Source: Ruegeria profundi
GTDB taxonomy: Bacteria > Pseudomonadota > Alphaproteobacteria > Rhodobacterales > Rhodobacteraceae
Reading direction: 5' to 3'
Assembly (NCBI RefSeq): GCF_001507545.1
Contig: NZ_LQBP01000003.1
Coordinates: 248,001-312,000 of the forward strand
Length of the DNA: 64,000 bases
The translations under genes were made by a program, and so were the position numbers. The notes under the pieces were generated by a model. The model had not been told where the DNA came from, searched no databases, and saw nothing but the letters and a program-made list of their open reading frames with translations. Position 1 is the stretch's first letter. Each line of letters starts with the position of its first letter. This document shows, piece by piece, positions 33,000 to 42,219 of this stretch.

Positions 33000-35022
33000 A
33001 CCCCCGCGGCATTTTCAGCGTGACGTTCCGGCCTTTTTTCTGATAGCGCAACTCGCTGTCGCCTATTGCGATGACCTGGCCGCCGTCAATCCTGTCCCCG
33101 ACCTTTAGCTTTTTGTAGCGACCGCTTGGCAACCGAACCAGGGCCCGGCGGTTTGCGGGCGTACCGTAAACACCTATCAGGTTCAATTTTCGAAGATTCA
33201 TCGCGTTGTCGATTGTCGCCTGTCTCGCGACCGACGCAGAGGACGGAATTTTTGGTGCAACGGCCTTGGGTTGGAACGTGTCGGCTTCGGGTTGACTAAC
33301 GGCTGCCGTCGACCCCAAGGTGCTAGGCTGCGGAGTAGCGGCGGCTGGGGCCAGCCCCGCCGGGCGAAGTTTAGGGCGCGGCACACGTACAACGGCCAGC
33401 GCGGTTGGCGTTTCGTCCACCTCTGGTTGCTGTTGCAGTGAAGCAGGGCGCAGTTTGGGGCGCAGCACTGCCAACTCTTCTCGGGTGCGGCCACCCAATT
33501 GCTGTCGCTCAAACCGGCTGGTCAGGTCCGCGGGGCGAAGTTTTGGCCGCAACCCGGCAAGCCTGCTGTCTGGGGCTTCCTCAAGCGTTGGCTCCTCTTC
33601 AAACCGGACAGGTGGCTCGGGCGGCACTTTCGACGGGCGACCAAGATAGACGACAACACCTTCGGGGTTCAGTGTTCCCTCGACGGTGGGCGTAACGAGG
33701 CCACTATCATCCAGCTCAAAACGGGTGCCGGCGACGCTGGGCAAAGCAACCCGTTCAAAGGGCGCATCGGTGTCATAGCTCTGGACCGAGGGCAGGGCGA
33801 TCGCGTCATTTGACAGGTTGGTGCCATCAACAGAAGCCAGATATGGTTCGTCTTGTGACAGAGGGACCGGTGGCTCCAGCGGTTCCGGGGCCGTGATCTT
33901 TACACCGGGCAGGGCCTGATCCTCAGGCGGCTCGGGATCGCGGGCGATCTCTTCCACAACCGTCGGCGCGATATTGAGGGCATTACGTATCGCCTCATCC
34001 GCCGGGGTAAGGTCGGGCTGCGCGTCGTCAGCGGAGGGCGACGATGACGAGGTTGGTGGGGACGCAATCTCGGCCTCCTCCCTCGGAGGCGTCTCAGTCG
34101 GTGCGACAGTCAACGCTTCAAGTATCGCCGCATCCGTGGGCGAGATGTCAGGCGCGTCCTCAGCCACGTCTGGTTGTTCCACTTCCCGGTCGGTTATCTG
34201 CGGCTCGACTTGTGCGGTACCGATCGCAGGCGTTTCGGGTGTGGCCTCTGATACGATATCGCCCTGAGGGTCGGGTTCAGGCACAGCCTCTTCGGTTTGC
34301 ACCGACCCGGTCTGGACGCTTTCGTCCGTGTCTGAACCAATCAACGCCCATGCGCCGAACGACACCGCCAGACCCAGTGCCACCGCTCCTGGAATGACAT
34401 AGTGTTTTGCTATAACGTTGGTGGTCGATTGTCCGGGCGAGATCGGCGTTGGTACGGACCGGAAAGACTCCGGAGGCGTTTCGTCAGCAATCACATGCAC
34501 GTTCGCGGGCAGTTTGTCCGTTTCAACCCCCTCGGCCGTTTCTTCGGGAGCAGACGGAATGTCCGGCACCGGGAACATTGGTTTTGCAGGAAAGTCTTCT
34601 GGGGCCGATTCTGTTGTGATCTGAACCGGAACAAATCCATGTTCGGTGGCAAAATCCTGCGCTTCGATCAGCGTTTGTCGAGTTACGGCCGCGATATGGG
34701 TTGTCGGGCCGATTGTGGCGCTGTCAAAAACCAGCTCATCGACCGAATAGGGCGTCGCGTCCGCCAGCGTATGTTCTGCACTTTCGCTCTGGGATTGAGC
34801 GTCAGCTTCCACGGACAGGAACCGAACTTGATCAGCTGGAATTATGACCTGACAGGTCAGGTTGTTTTCCAGGGCGAAGGCCCGGTCCCTCAGCGCAAAC
34901 AACTGCGCGTTCAAATCCGGCGCGTCCAACGCAACTTCGCCTATACAATACCAATCGCTATCCGATTGGTGATGCACAGATATTCCGGTTGCAGAAAAAG
35001 ACAGCGCAAAGGCGGGTTTCAT
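32998..35022 (-). CDS. Large single-pass protein with PilP/GspC-like C-terminus
   Basis: I do not recognise the whole protein. The N-terminal 150 residues look like a soluble cytoplasmic domain of PilM/GspL flavour (ADATPYSVDELVFDSATI). One membrane segment lies at about 205-227. A long Pro/Glu-rich periplasmic region follows, with three RPKLRP motifs near residues 491, 520 and 550. The last 65 residues (LIGVYGTPANRRALVRLPSG, then VGDRIDGGQVIAIGD) resemble the homology region of GspC or PilP, which links inner- and outer-membrane parts of secretion or pilus machines. No other pilus or secretion gene is nearby. A periplasm-spanning anchoring role is inference. Confidence 0.5.
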   Translation of the reverse strand: MKPAFALSFSATGISVHHQSDSDWYCIGEVALDAPDLNAQLFALRDRAFALENNLTCQVIIPADQVRFLSVEADAQSQSESAEHTLADATPYSVDELVFDSATIGPTTHIAAVTRQTLIEAQDFATEHGFVPVQITTESAPEDFPAKPMFPVPDIPSAPEETAEGVETDKLPANVHVIADETPPESFRSVPTPISPGQSTTNVIAKHYVIPGAVALGLAVSFGAWALIGSDTDESVQTGSVQTEEAVPEPDPQGDIVSEATPETPAIGTAQVEPQITDREVEQPDVAEDAPDISPTDAAILEALTVAPTETPPREEAEIASPPTSSSSPSADDAQPDLTPADEAIRNALNIAPTVVEEIARDPEPPEDQALPGVKITAPEPLEPPVPLSQDEPYLASVDGTNLSNDAIALPSVQSYDTDAPFERVALPSVAGTRFELDDSGLVTPTVEGTLNPEGVVVYLGRPSKVPPEPPVRFEEEPTLEEAPDSRLAGLRPKLRPADLTSRFERQQLGGRTREELAVLRPKLRPASLQQQPEVDETPTALAVVRVPRPKLRPAGLAPAAATPQPSTLGSTAAVSQPEADTFQPKAVAPKIPSSASVARQATIDNAMNLRKLNLIGVYGTPANRRALVRLPSGRYKKLKVGDRIDGGQVIAIGDSELRYQKKGRNVTLKMPRG

Positions 35023-35186
35023 ATTCCCGAGGAACCATATTTGTCAGCATCAATGCAAACGACTTTTCGTTCGCAAGCAGACATTAAAGCAGGATATTGC
35101 CGAGGGGAAGGCAAACCCAAATTCCCCCCTTGTTTGGTCTGACCCCGCAGCCCCATGTATAGCATGAAGAAATTGGAGGGAAGATC

Positions 35187-35882
35187 TTGAAGAAAAGCGC
35201 TTTTCTGGCCGCACTGCTGGCCGTTACGGTCGCGGGCATGACCCATGCGCAAGAACGTCGCATCACGGTGGATGCATCCGGCATTGTGCAAGCTGCACCG
35301 GATATGGCGACCATTACTGTGGGCGTAACAAACGAAGACCCGCAGGCCTCAAATGCGATGCAGGCGACATCTGATGCCGTGTCGTTGATCCTGAAACGGC
35401 TAGAGGACATGGGGCTTGAAGCGCGCGACGTGCAAACCCGCGACCTGTCGCTGTCTCCGGTCTGGTCCGGGCGCAATACCTCGACCGGTGATCGACCTGA
35501 GATTTCCGGTTTTGTAGCCTCTAACACTGTTCAGGTCAGGGTTCGTGATCTGGCTCAGCTGGGCACAATCATGGACGGAGTTATTGAAGACGGTGCCAAT
35601 GACTTTCGCGGCCTGACCTTTGGTGTTCAGGACCCGACGCCTTTGCAGGCAGAGGCGCGGGCTAAAGCAGTTGCCGAAGCCATGGCAAAGGCTGAACAAC
35701 TGGCACAAGCGGCGAACGTGTCGCTGGGTCCTGTACAGCAGATTAGTGAGCAGGTAGGCGGTGTCCGCCCCGCACCAATGATGCGCGCAATGGATGTTTC
35801 AGAGGCCGGAGGAGTCCCGGTTGCGAGTGGTGAGATTTCAGTCTCGGTCAACGTGTCGATGGAATTTGGCATAGCCGAGTAA
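35187..35882 (+). CDS. Secreted SIMPL/DUF541 domain protein
   Basis: Periplasmic protein with a classic signal peptide (residues 1-21, cleavage after MTHAQ-type end). The SIMPL domain follows: VDASGIVQAAPDMATITVGV, then conserved NTVQVRVRDLAQLGTIMD and FGVQDPTPLQAEARAKAV. Function of the family is poorly known; oxidative stress links are reported for some members. The start is a TTG at 35187, decided by GGAGGG at 35176-35181 at proper distance and by the signal peptide. Confidence 0.85.
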   Translation: MKKSAFLAALLAVTVAGMTHAQERRITVDASGIVQAAPDMATITVGVTNEDPQASNAMQATSDAVSLILKRLEDMGLEARDVQTRDLSLSPVWSGRNTSTGDRPEISGFVASNTVQVRVRDLAQLGTIMDGVIEDGANDFRGLTFGVQDPTPLQAEARAKAVAEAMAKAEQLAQAANVSLGPVQQISEQVGGVRPAPMMRAMDVSEAGGVPVASGEISVSVNVSMEFGIAE

Positions 35883-36003
35883 CCCTTGCCAAAAGCTCAA
35901 GCCATCAGCAGACTTGCAGTTGGCTTGACGGGCTACACGTGTTTACGCTCAGCAAGGCCTCGAACGCAGTTTTTCCGCCATGCACTGTCGAACGGCGTCG
36001 GTG

Positions 36004-36033
36004 GCAAACGCCCGGAATGGCCCGGACGTTTGC
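36004..36033. terminator. Bidirectional hairpin between SIMPL gene and metY
   Basis: GCAAACG (36004-36010) and CGTTTGC (36027-36033) form an outer stem, with an inner CCGG/CCGG pairing, between convergent genes. No strong T run is seen. Confidence 0.45.
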
Positions 36034-36044
36034 TTGCCTACGGT

Positions 36045-37337
36045 TCAGGCTGTCGCTTTGGCCAACGCCTGATCTAGATCGGCGATTAGGTCATCCGCGT
36101 CTTCGATGCCAATGGACACACGCACCACACCGGGACCCGCGCCTGCGGCCTCTTGCTGCTCGGGGCTGAGCTGGCGGTGCGTGGTCGAGGCTGAATGAAT
36201 AATCAGCGACCGCGTGTCGCCCAGGTTGGCCACGTGGCTGAAAATTTCCAGTGCGTTTACCAGTTTGACACAGGCGTCGTAGCCGCCTTTCACCGCAAAG
36301 GTAAACAGCGCCCCGGCACCTTTTTTATACTGCGACTTGACGCGGTCGTAATAGGGCGAGGACGGCAGACCTGCATAGGTCACGTACTCAACGCGGTCAT
36401 CGGCCTCAAGCCAAGCGGCGATCTTCTGCGCATTCTCAATATGTCGTTCCATCCGCAAGGACAGGGTTTCGATCCCCATTAGCGTGTAGTGCGCCGCCTG
36501 CGGGTTCATGGTCATGCCCAGATCGCGCAGACCGATGGCGATCCCGTGGAAGGTGAAGGCCAGCGGGCCGAAGGTCTCGTGGAATTTCAACCCGTGGTAA
36601 GCTTGTTCCGGTTCGCTGAGCGACGGGAACTTGTCATTTGCAGACCAGTCGAACTTGCCTGAATCCACGATGCAGCCGCCTGTGACGGTGCCGTTTCCGG
36701 TCAGGTATTTGGTGGTCGAATGTACCACCAGTGTCGCGCCGTGCTCAATCGGGCGACACAGGTATGGCGTGGCCGAGGTGTTGTCGACGATCAGCGGAAT
36801 GCCCGCTGCATCGGCCACATCCGCAAGGGCGCGGATATCGGTGACATAGCCGCCGGGGTTGGCGATAGATTCACAGAAAATTGCGCGTGTGTTTTCGTCT
36901 ACAGCGGCCTTTACCGCGTCAAGATCGTCGGTATCCACGAACGTGGCCGACCAGCCAAAGCGTTTGATCGTTTGGCTGAACTGCGTGACGGTGCCACCAT
37001 ACAGACGAGTCGACGCCACCACGTTGCAGCCCGGTCCCATCAGCGGGAACAGCGCCATGATTTGCGCCGCGTGGCCCGAGGAGCAGCAGACCGCGCCCAC
37101 GCCACCTTCCAACGTGGCGACACGTTCCTGCAGCACTGCCACGGTTGGATTGGTCAGCCGCGAATAGATGAATCCGACCTCTTGCAGGTTAAAAAGGGCC
37201 GCTGCGTGGTCGGCGTCACGGAATACATAAGCGGTGGTCTGGTAAATCGGTGTCTGCCGCGCACCGGTTGCCGGATCGGGGCGAGCGCCCGCATGAATCT
37301 GTAGCGTGTCAAAACCGTAGGTAGGGCCGTCTGACAT
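36045..37337 (-). CDS. metY: O-acetylhomoserine sulfhydrylase (MetY-type)
   Basis: PLP enzyme that makes homocysteine from O-acetylhomoserine and sulfide in methionine synthesis. The Cys/Met metabolism fold shows YSRLTNPTVAVLQERVATLEGG, the phosphate-binding SSGHAAQ, and the PLP lysine in VHSTTKYLTGNGTVTGG. The length of 430 residues is typical for OAH sulfhydrylase (longer than CGS/MetB). ATG 37337 is preferred because GGAG lies nine bases upstream; a TTG at 37343 is in the same frame. No SAM riboswitch is seen in the short leader. Confidence 0.9.
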   Translation of the reverse strand: MSDGPTYGFDTLQIHAGARPDPATGARQTPIYQTTAYVFRDADHAAALFNLQEVGFIYSRLTNPTVAVLQERVATLEGGVGAVCCSSGHAAQIMALFPLMGPGCNVVASTRLYGGTVTQFSQTIKRFGWSATFVDTDDLDAVKAAVDENTRAIFCESIANPGGYVTDIRALADVADAAGIPLIVDNTSATPYLCRPIEHGATLVVHSTTKYLTGNGTVTGGCIVDSGKFDWSANDKFPSLSEPEQAYHGLKFHETFGPLAFTFHGIAIGLRDLGMTMNPQAAHYTLMGIETLSLRMERHIENAQKIAAWLEADDRVEYVTYAGLPSSPYYDRVKSQYKKGAGALFTFAVKGGYDACVKLVNALEIFSHVANLGDTRSLIIHSASTTHRQLSPEQQEAAGAGPGVVRVSIGIEDADDLIADLDQALAKATA

Positions 37338-37409
37338 CGTCAAAATCTCCTGTTGGGATGTAGGTTGCAGACTCTCTAGGCGATTGAGCGCGCACGTACA
37401 ACATTCCTG

Positions 37410-38405
37410 TCATCGCATCCAAAGGCCGTTATTCTTGATCGAGTTGCGTATGGCCTGCTCGCGCTTGGGCAGGTTGTCTCGGTCGAAGAGGTCGCGGATT
37501 TTGTGGCCCTTGCGCTGCAGGACCAGCTTCTTGATTGGGTCATAGCCTTTGAGCACCTTCTTGACCTTGTTGGGCGCAACCACGGTTTCCAGCACCTCGA
37601 CCACATGGTCGCTCTCGCGCGCGTAGAGCAGGGGAAACAGGCGATAGTGGCAGCTTACCGATCCATCCAGCAGACCTGGGGGGAGGGCGTCTCGTCCCCC
37701 TCCGAATGAGTGGATGACCAATGGCAGCGCGACCTGATCCAGCCACGGGTCTAGGGTCTGACCTATCAGTTCGGGGATGTTTTCATCCCGGACGGTGTGG
37801 GCATAGCTCAAAAAGCGTTCGCCAAATTGGCGTGGGCAGGAATAATAGAAAAAGCCGGCGTTAAAATACAAATATCGCCGCCAGTGGTCGATTGGTTGAC
37901 TGGTATCCAGCGAGCTTTGAAAATCCAGTTCAAAACGACGGTAAAGCGCGCGCCAAATACCGTCGATACCAGGGCCATACAGGGTCGGTTTGGGCCATGT
38001 CCCCTCCACCTTTTGCGAGGCGCTGGGACGGTTGAAATCGAAGGGAACAGCGGTCAGGTCCCCGGTGATCAGCGTATCGCTGTCGAAGAACACAAAAGGC
38101 TCACCTTCGGGAAGGGCCAGCAGCGCCTCGATCTTGTTGCCATAGGGGTAGCTGTCGCCGAACACGGCGCTGTCGAATGGCAGGATTTCGGCTTCCAGCT
38201 GGCGCAACGCTTTCAGCACATCCTCATTCTGGATACTCGGATCCTGTCGCCAGCGCGGGCCGGGTTTCGGAACCGCCACGAACAGACGGCCAGAAAAATT
38301 CGGTGAGCTGTGGCGCAACGAGGCTGCAAATAGCAGCGCTTCGTATTGAAGGCGATTGTTTTGCCCGATGATGACGATGTTGAAATTCGGTGTACTGGCC
38401 TGCAT
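37410..38405 (-). CDS. Glycosyltransferase-like protein with DxD motif
   Basis: Probable GT-A-fold nucleotide-sugar transferase; FVFFDSDTLITGD holds the metal-binding D-x-D. NKIEALLAL precedes it as in GT8-like enzymes. Ends in a basic tail (KVKKVLKGYDPIKKLV). It has no signal peptide. ATG 38405 is preferred over the upstream open frame. It is not linked to the glycan cluster at 8010-14079 and lies between metY and the pyrimidine module; acceptor unknown. Confidence 0.65.
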   Translation of the reverse strand: MQASTPNFNIVIIGQNNRLQYEALLFAASLRHSSPNFSGRLFVAVPKPGPRWRQDPSIQNEDVLKALRQLEAEILPFDSAVFGDSYPYGNKIEALLALPEGEPFVFFDSDTLITGDLTAVPFDFNRPSASQKVEGTWPKPTLYGPGIDGIWRALYRRFELDFQSSLDTSQPIDHWRRYLYFNAGFFYYSCPRQFGERFLSYAHTVRDENIPELIGQTLDPWLDQVALPLVIHSFGGGRDALPPGLLDGSVSCHYRLFPLLYARESDHVVEVLETVVAPNKVKKVLKGYDPIKKLVLQRKGHKIRDLFDRDNLPKREQAIRNSIKNNGLWMR

Positions 38406-38709
38406 CGGATGACTTTCGGAATTCTTGCCGATGACCGGCGCTGCGCGTTTTGACCTACAATACGCAGCAAGGCCCGTCAAAACCTGATGCAGGGAAAACC
38501 TGATACGAAGGCCGCGTTGGCAATCTGCCCCTCAACGTTTTGTCCGAACTGGTTCGTCGGGTGGTCAAAAACTATGCGGTTCATTGGGAATTCGGGGAAT
38601 TTTGCTGGTTTTTTCTTTTTTTGGTCATTTTGTAAATTTTACCAATTGATAAAAAATTAGAATGTGGCAAGCTGATACAACAACAAACATATCTACAGGG
38701 AGTAGAGCG
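38406..38709. promoter_or_regulatory. preT upstream region
   Basis: These 304 bases have no gene. The second half is very AT-rich (TTTTTCTTTTTTTGGTC, then TTTGTAAATTTTACC), suiting a strong promoter for preT. A RutR-type half site TGGTCAA occurs at 38562-38568, but its other half is degenerate, so regulation by RutR is only a possibility. Confidence 0.35.
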
Positions 38710-40044
38710 ATGGCACAGGGCCAGATGGCCCCCGGCATTGTATCCGGGCGGCTTTCCAGCGATGAGCTGACCTCGAATTTTACGGATCTGCATCCGCCAT
38801 TGGCCGCGCATGAGGCCGCAGTGGCCGCGGATAGATGCTATTTCTGCTACGATGCGCCGTGCGTGACCGCTTGTCCGACAGACATCGATATTCCGCTGTT
38901 CATGCGGCAGATTCAGGCAGGTCAACCCGAAGCGGCGGGAGAGACCATTCTGGCGCAGAACATTCTGGGCGGTATGTGCGCCCGCGTGTGTCCGACCGAA
39001 ACGCTGTGCGAAGAAGCCTGTGTGCGCGAAGCTGCCGAGGGCGCTCCGGTCGAGATCGGCCGCTTGCAGCGTTACGCGACCGACAGTGTCATGGTGTCGG
39101 GCAGTCATCCGTTTAGTCGGGCCGAACCAACTGGCAAAACGATTGCCGTCGTTGGGGCGGGACCCGCTGGTCTTGCCTGCGCGCACCGGCTCGCGATGCT
39201 GGGGCATGACGTGGTGATCCATGAACGCAAGCCCAAGCCGGGTGGTCTGAACGAATATGGCATTGCCGCATACAAATCGACCAATGACTTTGCGCAGGCC
39301 GAGGTCGACTGGTTGTTAAAAATCGGTGGCATCACCATTGAGACCGGTTCGGTGCTGGGTGAGAGCGTTTCACTGAACGGCCTGATCGAAAACTACGATG
39401 CGGTTTTCCTCTCCATTGGTCTGGCAGGCGTGAACGCCTTGCGTGCAGACGGGGCCGAAAAAGACGGTGTTCGGTTTGCGGTCGACTTCATCTCGGATGT
39501 TCGTCAGGCCTCTGATTTGGCAGATCTGCCGGTGGGGCGCAATGTTGTGGTGATCGGTGGCGGGATGACCGCAGTCGACGCCTCGGTAAAGTCCAAGTTG
39601 TTGGGGGCCGAGAATGTCACCATAGCTTATCGCCGTGGTCGCGATGCCATGGGGGCCAGCCGCTATGAACAAGACCTCGCGGCCTCACACGGTGTGAAGA
39701 TCATGACCAACGTCCAGCCCGTCGCCATACATGGAAACGGTGCGGCTGTTGAAATCGAATTGGAGTATACTTCCAGTCACGACGGTCAACTCAAAGGTAC
39801 TGGTGAAACAGTGCGACTGGCCGCAGATCAGGTTCTGAAGGCTATCGGCCAGACGCTGGAGGGCGCACCGGAAGGTTTACAACTGGACGGTAGCAAAATT
39901 GCCGTGAAAGGGGCCGGGCGCACCTCGATAGCCGGTGTCTGGGCCGGAGGGGACTGCGCCGCCGGCGGCGAAGACCTGACGGTGACTGCCGTTGCCGAGG
40001 GCCGCGATGCCGCGATGGATATCCATGCGAGCCTGACAGCGTGA
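38710..40044 (+). CDS. preT: NAD-dependent dihydropyrimidine dehydrogenase subunit PreT
   Basis: Flavin/Fe-S partner that passes electrons from NADH to PreA for reduction of uracil and thymine. The N-terminus holds the GltD-like cysteine clusters (CYFCYDAPCVTACPTDIDIP and CARVCPTETLCEEACV). Two Rossmann motifs bind FAD and NADH: VVGAGPAGLACAHRLA and VVIGGGMTAVDASV. The length of 444 residues is normal. ATG 38710 follows GGGAG at 38698-38702; upstream codons are not needed. It is followed after 45 bases by preA. Confidence 0.92.
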   Translation: MAQGQMAPGIVSGRLSSDELTSNFTDLHPPLAAHEAAVAADRCYFCYDAPCVTACPTDIDIPLFMRQIQAGQPEAAGETILAQNILGGMCARVCPTETLCEEACVREAAEGAPVEIGRLQRYATDSVMVSGSHPFSRAEPTGKTIAVVGAGPAGLACAHRLAMLGHDVVIHERKPKPGGLNEYGIAAYKSTNDFAQAEVDWLLKIGGITIETGSVLGESVSLNGLIENYDAVFLSIGLAGVNALRADGAEKDGVRFAVDFISDVRQASDLADLPVGRNVVVIGGGMTAVDASVKSKLLGAENVTIAYRRGRDAMGASRYEQDLAASHGVKIMTNVQPVAIHGNGAAVEIELEYTSSHDGQLKGTGETVRLAADQVLKAIGQTLEGAPEGLQLDGSKIAVKGAGRTSIAGVWAGGDCAAGGEDLTVTAVAEGRDAAMDIHASLTA

Positions 40045-40089
40045 AACTGACAGACAAAGATGCGAAAATGCATCAGGGAGGCCGGATAA

Positions 40090-41394
40090 ATGGCTGATTT
40101 AAAAACAAACTTTCTGGGTATCGAAAGCCCTAACCCGTACTGGCTGGCTTCGGCGCCACCAACCGACAAAGAATACAACGTTCGCCGCGCATTCGAAGCC
40201 GGATGGGGCGGTGTCGTCTGGAAAACTCTGGGGTCTGAGGGGCCGCCGGTCGTGAATGTCAACGGGCCGCGCTATGGTGCGATCTATGGGGCTGATCGGC
40301 GTTTGCTGGGCCTGAACAACATCGAACTGATCACCGACCGTCCGCTTGAGGTGAACCTTGAAGAGATGGCGCGGGTCAAGGCCGATTACCCGGATCGTGC
40401 GCTGATCGCCTCGATCATGGTGCCGTGCGAGGAAGAGGCGTGGAAAGCCATCCTGCCGCGCGTGGCCGAAACCGGTGCCGATGGGATCGAGCTGAATTTT
40501 GGCTGCCCGCACGGGATGAGTGAGCGCGGCATGGGTTCAGCCGTTGGGCAGGTCCCAGAATACATCGAGATGGTCACGCGTTGGTGCAAAAAATACTACG
40601 ACCGTCCGGTGATCGTAAAGCTGACGCCCAACATCACCGATATCCGCAAGCCTGCTGCAGCCGCAAGAAATGGTGGCGCGGATGCGGTGTCACTGATCAA
40701 CACGATCAATTCAATCACAAGTGTCAATCTGGATACCTTCAGCCCGGAGCCCTCGATCGACGGCAAGGGCAGCCACGGCGGCTATTGCGGACCTGCGGTG
40801 AAGCCGATTGCCCTGTCGATGGTGTCGGAAATTTCGCGCGCTGAGGCGACACATGGCTTGCCGATCTCGGGGATTGGTGGCGTGACCACCTGGCGCGATG
40901 CGGCCGAGTTCATAGCACTGGGCTGCGGCACGGTTCAGGTCTGCACGGCTGCGATGACCTACGGCTTCAAGATCATCGATGAACTGACGGCTGGCCTGTC
41001 TAAATGGATGGACGAAAAAGGATATACGGACGTCTCGCAGGTTGTGGGCCTTGCGGTGCCAAACGTAACTGACTGGCAGTATCTGAACCTGAACTACGTA
41101 GCCAAGGCCAAGATCGATCAGGATCAATGCATCAAGTGTGGCCGCTGTTATGCCGCATGCGAAGACACCAGCCACCAGGCGATTTCGATGTCTGCGGACC
41201 GCGTGTTCGAGGTCAAGGACGAAGAATGCGTCGCCTGTAACCTGTGTGTGGATGTGTGTCCGGTGGATGGGTGCATCTCGATGGTGCCGATGCAGGCCGG
41301 AGAGGTCGATCCGCGCACCGGATTGGAGGTGCAGCCAAACTACGCCAACTGGACAACGCATCCAAACAATCCGATGTCGAAAGCCGCCGAATAA
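40090..41394 (+). CDS. preA: Dihydropyrimidine dehydrogenase catalytic subunit PreA
   Basis: FMN enzyme that reduces uracil to dihydrouracil, first step of the reductive pathway. The N-terminal TIM barrel resembles dihydroorotate dehydrogenase, with NFGCPHGMSERGMGSAVGQ as substrate loop and active cysteine. Two [4Fe-4S] motifs at the C-terminus are CIKCGRCYAACEDTS and CVACNLCVDVCPVDGC. The length of 434 residues is usual for PreA. GGGAGGC precedes the ATG. It shares its transcript with preT and ends at a strong terminator. Confidence 0.94.
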   Translation: MADLKTNFLGIESPNPYWLASAPPTDKEYNVRRAFEAGWGGVVWKTLGSEGPPVVNVNGPRYGAIYGADRRLLGLNNIELITDRPLEVNLEEMARVKADYPDRALIASIMVPCEEEAWKAILPRVAETGADGIELNFGCPHGMSERGMGSAVGQVPEYIEMVTRWCKKYYDRPVIVKLTPNITDIRKPAAAARNGGADAVSLINTINSITSVNLDTFSPEPSIDGKGSHGGYCGPAVKPIALSMVSEISRAEATHGLPISGIGGVTTWRDAAEFIALGCGTVQVCTAAMTYGFKIIDELTAGLSKWMDEKGYTDVSQVVGLAVPNVTDWQYLNLNYVAKAKIDQDQCIKCGRCYAACEDTSHQAISMSADRVFEVKDEECVACNLCVDVCPVDGCISMVPMQAGEVDPRTGLEVQPNYANWTTHPNNPMSKAAE

Positions 41395-41411
41395 CACCAA
41401 TGACAGACGAA

Positions 41412-41438
41412 GAAAGGGGCCGGTCAACGGCCCCTTTC
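41412..41438. terminator. Bidirectional terminator between preA and rutR
   Basis: GAAAGGGGCCG (41412-41422) and CGGCCCCTTTC (41428-41438) pair over 11 bp around GTCAA, with runs of A and T on the flanks. It serves convergent preA and rutR. Confidence 0.9.
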
Positions 41439-41439
41439 T

Positions 41440-42048
41440 TTATGGCGACAGCAATTTGCGATAGAGCGTGTCTATAAACGGCTCAGCCCCTTCGAACGGG
41501 TCCTCCTCGCCCAGAATAGCGCGGACCTGAACATCAAAATCAGCGTAATGCTGGGTCAGCGCCCAGATCGAAAAGATCAGGTGATAGGGATGCAGCCGCG
41601 CGATTTTGCCCTGATCCATCCATCCTGTCAGAACCGTGGTTTTTTCGTCGACCAGTGCCTTGAGGTCGTTTGACAAGGCGTCGTGAATGCGGGGCGCACC
41701 CTGAACAAGCTCGTTGGCGAACAGACGGCTTTCGCGGGGCAGTTCGCGGCTCATTTGCAGTTTCCGATGGATATAAGACAGAATTTCTTCCATCGGTTCG
41801 CCGTCCTCGTCCAGATCGTGCAGCGGTGCCAGCCATGTTTCAAGCAAGCCCGACAGCAGCGCAGTGTGAATCGCTTCTTTTGACGGGAAGTAATACAGAA
41901 GGTTCGGTTTGCTCAGCCCGGCCTCTGTCGCGATCTGATCGACTGTCGCCCCGCGAAACCCATGGGCTGAGAACACGTTCAGGGCGGCATTGAGAATCGT
42001 GGCGCGATTCTTTTTCTGTATCCGGGTCGGGGCACGATCCTTGGGCAT
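41440..42048 (-). CDS. rutR: RutR, TetR-family regulator of pyrimidine breakdown
   Basis: DNA-binding repressor whose ligand in E. coli is uracil. The HTH is ATVDQIATEAGLSKPNLLYYFPSKEAI, and the C-terminal ligand domain ends YRKLLSP as in RutR. The length is 202 residues. I chose ATG 42048 as the start; a longer frame upstream runs through the operator. A perfect TTTGACCA-TA-TGGTCAAA palindrome lies between it and the catabolic operon, matching the E. coli RutR consensus, so it very probably represses that operon and itself. Confidence 0.9.
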   Translation of the reverse strand: MPKDRAPTRIQKKNRATILNAALNVFSAHGFRGATVDQIATEAGLSKPNLLYYFPSKEAIHTALLSGLLETWLAPLHDLDEDGEPMEEILSYIHRKLQMSRELPRESRLFANELVQGAPRIHDALSNDLKALVDEKTTVLTGWMDQGKIARLHPYHLIFSIWALTQHYADFDVQVRAILGEEDPFEGAEPFIDTLYRKLLSP

Positions 42049-42153
42049 GTTTTCAGCGTGTCTCTTTTTTTGCCATGCGCGGGTAAATAGCGCCGAAACT
42101 TCTGGCGGCACCATGCAATTTCTTGACTGACGTCGAACCCGTGATAGCGTGAG

Positions 42154-42171
42154 TTTGACCATATGGTCAAA
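42154..42171. promoter_or_regulatory. RutR operator
   Basis: TTTGACCATATGGTCAAA is a perfect 18-bp palindrome and fits the known RutR consensus TTGACCA-nn-TGGTCAA. It lies 48 bases before the beta-ureidopropionase start and about 105 bases before the rutR start, so it can control both directions. Confidence 0.85.
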
Positions 42172-42219
42172 TCAAGACACCACAAGCGAGCCAAATCGCA
42201 AGCAACAGGGAAGACACCA

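Noticed and set aside
37338-37409. SAM-type riboswitch before metY
   Set aside because: The leader before the next gene is about 70 bases and shows no SAM-II or SAM/SAH core pattern that I can recognise.
38562-38568. Second RutR operator before preT
   Set aside because: Only one half site TGGTCAA is good; the other half has too many mismatches to call an operator.
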